NCBI GenBank assembly: GCA_016212635.1
Contig: JACRFR010000054.1
Location: 1 to 8,196, forward strand
DNA length: 8,196 nt
Source: Candidatus Liptonbacteria bacterium
GTDB taxonomy: Bacteria; Patescibacteriota; Minisyncoccia; UBA6257; 2-01-FULL-56-20
Direction: 5' to 3'
The notes below the pieces were generated by a model. The model was given only the letters and a program-made list of their open reading frames with translations. It ran no database searches and was not told where the DNA came from. Positions within the stretch are counted from its first letter, which is position 1, and each line of letters starts with the position of its first letter. Positions 5,766 to 8,196 of this stretch are shown piece after piece. The position numbers and the translations under genes were made by a program.

Positions 5766-5820
5766 GAGGCCCCGGCAGCGCGCGCACAAAGTGCGGCTGC
5801 TGGGGCTCTTCTATTTCTGG
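5766..5820 (+). terminator. Strong hairpin with T-rich tail
   Basis: GCCCC-G-GCAGC (5769-5779) pairs with GCTGC-T-GGGGC (5796-5806), G5774 and T5801 making a G-U in plus-strand RNA. An inner GCAC/GTGC stem (5784-5787, 5791-5794) closes an AAA loop. TCTTCTATTTCT follows. The tail is T-rich but interrupted, so efficiency as an intrinsic terminator is uncertain. Confidence 0.45.
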
Positions 5821-5828
5821 CAGGCTAA

Positions 5829-6419
5829 TCAAGATTGGATCTCGGGGTTCTCTCTGCTATCCGGCCTCTTAATATATGCGAAAGACAGGGTGTGTACCTC
5901 GAATTTCTTTTTGCCCGCTTTCACTAAAACGCGCAGGGAGTAATCAGCAAGAGGCTTCTCCCTTTGTATACCGACTTTTGACATCCTCTCCCTGGTTCTA
6001 ATTTTCTCCTCGAACGGTTTTGCGCGAACATCAACAATTTTCACAGGGACAAATTTGTCAGACCGCGCTTGTTTGTGCACAGACCCAAACTCGGGGTGAT
6101 TGAATAATTTAAGCATCATTGGTTTGGCCCATATAACCACTCCCCGAGGCCATTTATCCTGCATCTCGATAACTCCCGCGATCCTCTTTCTGTCTAAGCC
6201 CTGGTGCTCACCCTTCATTCCCATGGCGGATTCAACGTACCGGATCATTTCTTGCGCCACCCTGTTATTCAAGGGCGGGGTAATGCCCCACTTCTGTAGT
6301 TTCTCTGCTTCCTCCGGAGCGGGAGGATATTCGTCTTTAGGAATTTCCGCGGCGAGCATTTCCAGATATTCCGGCAGTTGTTCCTGGGATATCGGGGTTG
6401 AGGGTATTCTTTCTCGCAT
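5829..6419 (-). CDS. Hypothetical protein, 196 aa
   Basis: I do not recognise this family. It is a charged, soluble protein (many Lys, Arg, Glu), with no signal peptide or membrane span. Residues 1-45 are Pro/Glu-rich (ISQEQLPEYLEML, EYPPAPEEAEKL). The middle (about 55-110) looks helical with GVVIWAKPMMLKLF. The end (about 130-190) has strand-like stretches (VPVKIVDVRAK, YSLRVLVKAGKKKFEVHTLSFAYIKR), as in a small beta domain. Its codon use is less GC-rich than genes on the left, hinting at separate acquisition. The ATG at 6419 is supported by a well-spaced sigma70-like promoter 30 nt upstream, though no Shine-Dalgarno is present. It probably ends at the minus-strand terminator at 5611-5656. 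Neighbours give no functional clue; it is divergent from the fic remnant at 6566. Confidence 0.7.
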   Translation of the reverse strand: MRERIPSTPISQEQLPEYLEMLAAEIPKDEYPPAPEEAEKLQKWGITPPLNNRVAQEMIRYVESAMGMKGEHQGLDRKRIAGVIEMQDKWPRGVVIWAKPMMLKLFNHPEFGSVHKQARSDKFVPVKIVDVRAKPFEEKIRTRERMSKVGIQREKPLADYSLRVLVKAGKKKFEVHTLSFAYIKRPDSRENPEIQS

Positions 6420-6449
6420 GTTGGAGATAAGTAGCTTCTTATAGCGGTT

Positions 6450-6478
6450 ATCATAACGCCACTCACGTGATAATTCAA
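6450..6478 (-). promoter_or_regulatory. Sigma70-like promoter of the 196-aa gene
   Basis: On the minus strand TTGAAT (6478-6473, 4/6) and TATGAT (6455-6450, 5/6) are separated by the ideal 17 bp. Transcription would start near 6443, giving a leader of about 24 nt. Confidence 0.6.
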
Positions 6479-6508
6479 CCTATCCCTAAATCAGCTGAAA
6501 ATACAGTT

Positions 6509-6560
6509 TTGCATACTTTCACCTCATATGCTAAAGTGTAAATATAAAAAACCATATTTT
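6509..6560 (+). promoter_or_regulatory. Predicted promoter region of the truncated fic gene
   Basis: TTGCAT (6509-6514) and TAAAGT (6532-6537) are 17 bp apart and could make a promoter with a leader of about 22 nt. Alternatively TATTTT (6555-6560) ends 5 nt before the ATG, matching the leaderless pattern of other genes here. No Shine-Dalgarno is present. Confidence 0.35.
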
Positions 6561-6565
6561 CACTT

Positions 6566-6703
6566 ATGGAAAAGGACTTCAAGGCAGGCGTTTATAAACA
6601 ACAAGCGGAATACAAGAGCTTCAGCCCGTCACCGATCAACCAGCCGTTCGAATGGGCAGACCCCAAAATCAACCTGCTTTTGAGTGAGGCCATGCGGTTT
6701 TTA
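6566..6703 (+). pseudogene. Second fic gene, first 46 codons only, cut by the IS
   Basis: MEKDFKAGVYKQQ.EYKSFSPSPINQPFEW.DPKINLLLSEAMRFL matches, from memory, the N-terminal (Fic_N-type) segment of the long Fic proteins in which YKSF.P..IN..W and LL.EA...LGEL precede the catalytic domain. The match stops at residue 46, whose TTA codon ends on the TA target dinucleotide of the IS at 6704. The reading frame runs on into the IS to 6937 but that part is not Fic. The HPFx(D/E)GNGR catalytic domain is absent on both sides of the IS, so no activity is expected. This is a different Fic subfamily from the intact gene at 127-1047, whose N-terminus is unlike it. Confidence 0.75.
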
Positions 6704-6727
6704 CTGATATTCGCACAACTCCCTAGC
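6704..6727 (+). repeat. Left terminal inverted repeat of the IS
   Basis: Begins CTGATATTCG and continues into CACAACTCCCTAGC. It differs from the right end at positions 3, 5, 6 and 10. Confidence 0.85.
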
Positions 6728-6758
6728 GTATTTGCCAGGAGTGTGCCATACTTCCGAC

Positions 6759-7816
6759 ATGAACACTCACCATCATCCCAACCGCGCCCTCTCCCAGGAA
6801 GAGATGGAAGCGCGCCGCCTGCGGGCCGTCCCGTATTTCAAACAGGAATGGTCGGAACGAAGAATCGCCGGGAAGCTGGGGGTTTCCGGCCCCTCGGTCC
6901 ACGACTGGAAAGTCGCCTATCTCTCGGGCGGTATTGAAACCCTGCGAGCCGGCCGATACGGCCCCAAACCAAAGTTCGGGAAAGACGCGGAATCCGTGGT
7001 CAGGCGCAATATCTTGACCGGAGCGGAAGCGCACGGGTTTTCCGGTAACTTCTGGACGCTGAAACGTCTCACCCTGGCCATGAAACGATGGACGGGGATC
7101 GCCTATGAAGATCGCAGTATCTGGCACGTCTTGAGGCGGCTCGGGTTTTCCTGCCAGAAGCCAATCCGGCGGGCCAAAGAACGCGACGAAGAAGCCATCC
7201 GAACGTGGCTCGCCGAAACCTGGCCCCAGGTCAAAAAGGGGGCTTCCGGAACGGCGTAGTCTTTGGCTTTTTTGACGAGTCCGGTTTCTCCGACCGGCCT
7301 CATGTGGTTCGCACCTGGAGCATCAAAGGCATGACTCCCGTAATTCAGTCCCGGGGTGGCTGGAAGCGGATCACCGCCGCCGGCCTGATTTTATGAAACA
7401 GCCAAACAAAGCGCGCCAAGGCCCTTGCCTGGCTTTCCAAGCGGGCGATGCGCAAGGAAAAATTGCTGGGTATTCTGATGGATTTGAGGCGGCATTTTCG
7501 GAGAAAGCATCTGCTTCTCCTGTGGGACGGCTTGCCTGCTCACCAGGCAGGGATAGTGCGGCAGTTCTTGGGGCAGAACACATCCTGGCTGACCGTGATC
7601 CGGTTCCCGGCTTATGCGCCGGAATTGAACCCGCAGGAATTCCTTTGGTCCGGCGTGAAACGCTCGGACCTGGGGAACTACTGTCCCTATTCTTCGCGCA
7701 ATCTGGGAGCCAAAGTGTATCGCTCCCTCCGGCGGAGATCCCGGGAGCCCTCCTTCCTGGCCGGCTGCCTCAAGGCATCTGGTCTTTTTACTGCTAGGGA
7801 GTTGTGTGAAGGTTAG
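6759..7816 (+). pseudogene. IS630-family transposase, frameshifted and with an in-frame stop
   Basis: Three segments together make a transposase of about 350 residues, the normal size. Segment 1 (ATG 6759 to the TAG at 7257-7259) has an N-terminal helix-turn-helix (AVPYFKQEWSERRIAGKLGVSGPSVHDWK) and a second helical DNA-binding region. Segment 2 is in the -1 frame from about 7240 and holds the first catalytic Asp, FFDESGF (7274-7276). A TGA at 7394-7396 then interrupts the same frame. Segment 3 (7397-7816) holds the second Asp in LLWDGLPAH (7526-7528) and the Glu in YAPELNPQEFLW (7637-7639). The shift occurs at AAAAAGGGGG (7233-7242). A TTG at 6732 is an upstream alternative start, but the ATG fits family N-termini better. 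All DDE residues survive, yet the two lesions make a full protein unlikely. Confidence 0.88.
7793..7816 (-). repeat. Right terminal inverted repeat of the IS
   Basis: Reverse complement begins CTAACCTTCA and continues into CACAACTCCCTAGC. It contains the end of the transposase gene: the codons for CEG and the stop TAG. Confidence 0.85.
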
Positions 7817-7957
7817 TAACTGCTGAATGATCGCTTGAGAAATAAAATCTCTGCGGACACCTCGTAATATCTTCAAGCCCTTGCCTATTAAAAGGCAAGC
7901 TTTCTGCCAAACCAGTAAATCACGGTAAGTTCTTATGTTCTGTTTAAGTTCTGCCAC
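7817..7957 (-). pseudogene. Four-helix-bundle protein (23S rRNA IVS / S23 family), first 47 codons, cut by the IS
   Basis: The reading frame opens with GTG at 7957 and reads MAELKQNIRTYRDLLVWQKA, the hallmark N-terminus of the S23 / four-helix-bundle family (Y.DL.VWQKA). It then runs through helix 1 and into the start of helix 2 (RRDFISQAIIQQL), where family members have SxQLxRSxxSIGANIAEG. The match stops at codon 47 (TTA), whose TA is the target dinucleotide of the IS. The conserved SNIAEG-like segment and helices 3 and 4 are missing. The longer minus-strand frame continues into the IS but is not family sequence. These proteins are small, cytoplasmic, pentameric in known structures, and of unclear function outside rRNA inserts. 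No ribosomal RNA is present here. GTG is the only start that fits. Confidence 0.72.
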
Positions 7958-7979
7958 TTCTCGCTATTATCTCTCTCTT

Positions 7980-8061
7980 TTCGCTCTCCGCTCTCCGCTC
8001 TTCGCTTTTATCCCTCTCTCATTCCCCTTACTTTTCGCTTTTCGCTCTCCGCTCCTCGCTT
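7980..8061. repeat. Two blocks of a 7-bp tandem repeat
   Basis: Block 1 (7980-8007) is TTCGCTC, TCCGCTC, TCCGCTC, TTCGCTT. Block 2 (8034-8061) is TTCGCTT, TTCGCTC, TCCGCTC, CTCGCTT. A 26-bp pyrimidine-rich spacer separates them. On the minus strand the unit reads RAGCGRA-like (for example GAGCGGA), so the region is a purine-rich leader upstream of the GTG of the four-helix-bundle gene and directly downstream of the stop at 8065-8067. It is non-coding. Confidence 0.8.
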
Positions 8062-8064
8062 CCT

Positions 8065-8196
8065 TTACTGCGGCCTGACTTCAATGATCTGCGGGTTGGG
8101 CACTTGGACTAATATAAACTGGGTGCTGGTCCCGCTCGCGTTGGTGGCGGTCAGATAGAAAGTGGCACTCTGGGTTAAGGGCGGAGTGGTGTAGGA
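8065..8196 (-). CDS. 3' end of a secreted Ig-like/adhesin-type protein (partial)
   Basis: The last 43 codons of a gene that enters from the right edge, ending in TAA at 8067-8065. The peptide reads YTTPPLTQSATFYLTATNASG, then TSTQFILVQVPNPQIIEVRPQ. The pattern TP.LTQ..TFYLTATN.SG..T is typical of the last strands of Ig-like or PKD-like domains in bacterial surface proteins, where it repeats many times. The codon use is GC-rich like the left part of the window. No anchor or sorting signal follows the domain in this end. Length, N-terminus and full domain content lie outside the window. Confidence 0.7.
   Translation of the reverse strand, partial: SYTTPPLTQSATFYLTATNASGTSTQFILVQVPNPQIIEVRPQ

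Larger units (their letters stand above)
5572..5820 (+). ncRNA. Candidate structured RNA: chain of hairpins
   Basis: No protein gene is supported here. The hairpins, in order, are: GAGCGG (5579-5584) with CCGCTC (5602-5607); CTGAGA..CC..CCGCCC (5618-5632) with GGGCGG..GG..TCTCAG (5641-5656); GAGGAGG (5667-5673) with CCTCCTC (5679-5685); CCTCGCGG (5682-5689) with CCGCGAGG (5700-5707); GGGTCTTGAGGG (5710-5721) with CCCTCGGGACCC (5727-5738); CCCAT (5736-5740) with ATGGG (5744-5748); and a final long stem at 5766-5808. The helix at 5710-5738 contains two T/G positions and the last stem at least one. These pair as G-U only in a plus-strand RNA and would be A/C mismatches on the other strand. It does not match RNase P, tmRNA, SRP, 5S or 6S RNA as I know them. 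A minus-strand terminator at 5611-5656 argues for the other strand, so direction is not settled. Confidence 0.45.
6704..7816 (+). mobile_element. IS630-family insertion sequence, 1113 bp
   Basis: Terminal inverted repeats of 24 bp (6704-6727 and 7793-7816) agree at 20 positions, including the unbroken CACAACTCCCTAGC. Both ends abut TA (6702-6703 and 7817-7818), the target duplicated by IS630/Tc1-mariner elements. The single gene encodes a DDE transposase and its TAG stop is made of the last three bases of the element. The transposase frame is disrupted twice, so the copy is probably inactive. Length and structure are normal for the family. Confidence 0.9.

Noticed and set aside
5572..5820. 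Known RNA gene (RNase P, tmRNA, SRP, 6S, tRNA)
   Set aside because: No conserved GAGGAAAGTC core, tRNA-like end with T-loop, SRP GGAA/G loop motif or acceptor stem is present on either strand.
5285..5872. Plus-strand ORF of 195 aa
   Set aside because: It crosses the 3' end of the ORF at 4909-5328, the inverted element and the hairpin array. Its peptide is the translation of repeats and GC-rich stems, with no domain-like character.
6566..6937. 123-aa plus-strand frame as one gene
   Set aside because: After codon 46 it reads through the IS inverted repeat and out of the transposase frame; it is a chance fusion.
6704..7816. Alternate genetic code with TGA as Gly
   Set aside because: The only internal TGA is in a transposase that is also frameshifted, and the fic gene uses TGA as a normal stop.
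7391..7957. Full 188-aa minus-strand frame as one four-helix-bundle protein
   Set aside because: Only the first 47 codons match the family. The rest is the antisense of the transposase gene inside the IS.
7980..8061. CRISPR array
   Set aside because: The units are 7 bp and tandem without spacers, and no cas genes are nearby.

Overview
The window looks like chromosomal DNA from an uncultured bacterium with moderately high GC content. I think a Patescibacteria/CPR-type genome (Parcubacteria-like) is most likely. The grounds are small stand-alone genes, dispersed GC-rich palindromes, a secreted Ala/Ser/Thr-rich repeat protein, an HAD-IB phosphatase of a kind common there, a four-helix-bundle (23S rRNA intervening sequence) protein, and Fic genes. 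This is inference from memory of such genomes; there is no rRNA or ribosomal protein gene here to place it. Stops are TAA, TAG and TGA in ordinary positions, so the standard bacterial code applies.

Layout: 1-126 is a non-coding palindromic repeat. Three minus-strand genes follow: a Fic AMP-transferase (127-1047), a PmtA-like SAM methyltransferase (1306-1857) and a bacteriohemerythrin (1961-2392). The strand then switches to plus: a secreted protein with three tandem beta-rich repeats of about 142 residues (2566-4092), an HAD-IB phosphatase (4133-4828), a perfect 40-bp palindrome (4868-4907) and an unrecognised 139-aa ORF (4909-5328). The 500-bp gap at 5329-5828 has no convincing gene but is packed with structure: a folded repeat, a 123-bp element with 16-bp perfect inverted ends, and a roughly 240-nt chain of hairpins that may be a structured RNA. 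An unrecognised minus-strand gene with its own sigma70-like promoter follows (5829-6419).

The right end is a rearranged accessory zone. An IS630-family element of 1113 bp (6704-7816), flanked by TA dinucleotides, has a transposase broken by a frameshift and a stop. It separates the first 46 codons of a second fic gene (plus strand) from the first 47 codons of a four-helix-bundle gene (minus strand). Neither gene continues on the other side, so the IS sits at a rearrangement junction. Beyond it lie two blocks of a 7-bp tandem repeat and the 3' end of a secreted Ig-like protein that runs off the window.

A cross-cutting pattern is that five ATG-start genes have no Shine-Dalgarno sequence but have a -10-like hexamer ending 5-9 nt before the ATG. 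This suggests leaderless transcription. The strongest leads for something undescribed are the hairpin-array RNA with mutually exclusive helices, the 40-bp palindrome at a start codon, and the 123-bp inverted element. I see no defence system, CRISPR array, tRNA or rRNA.
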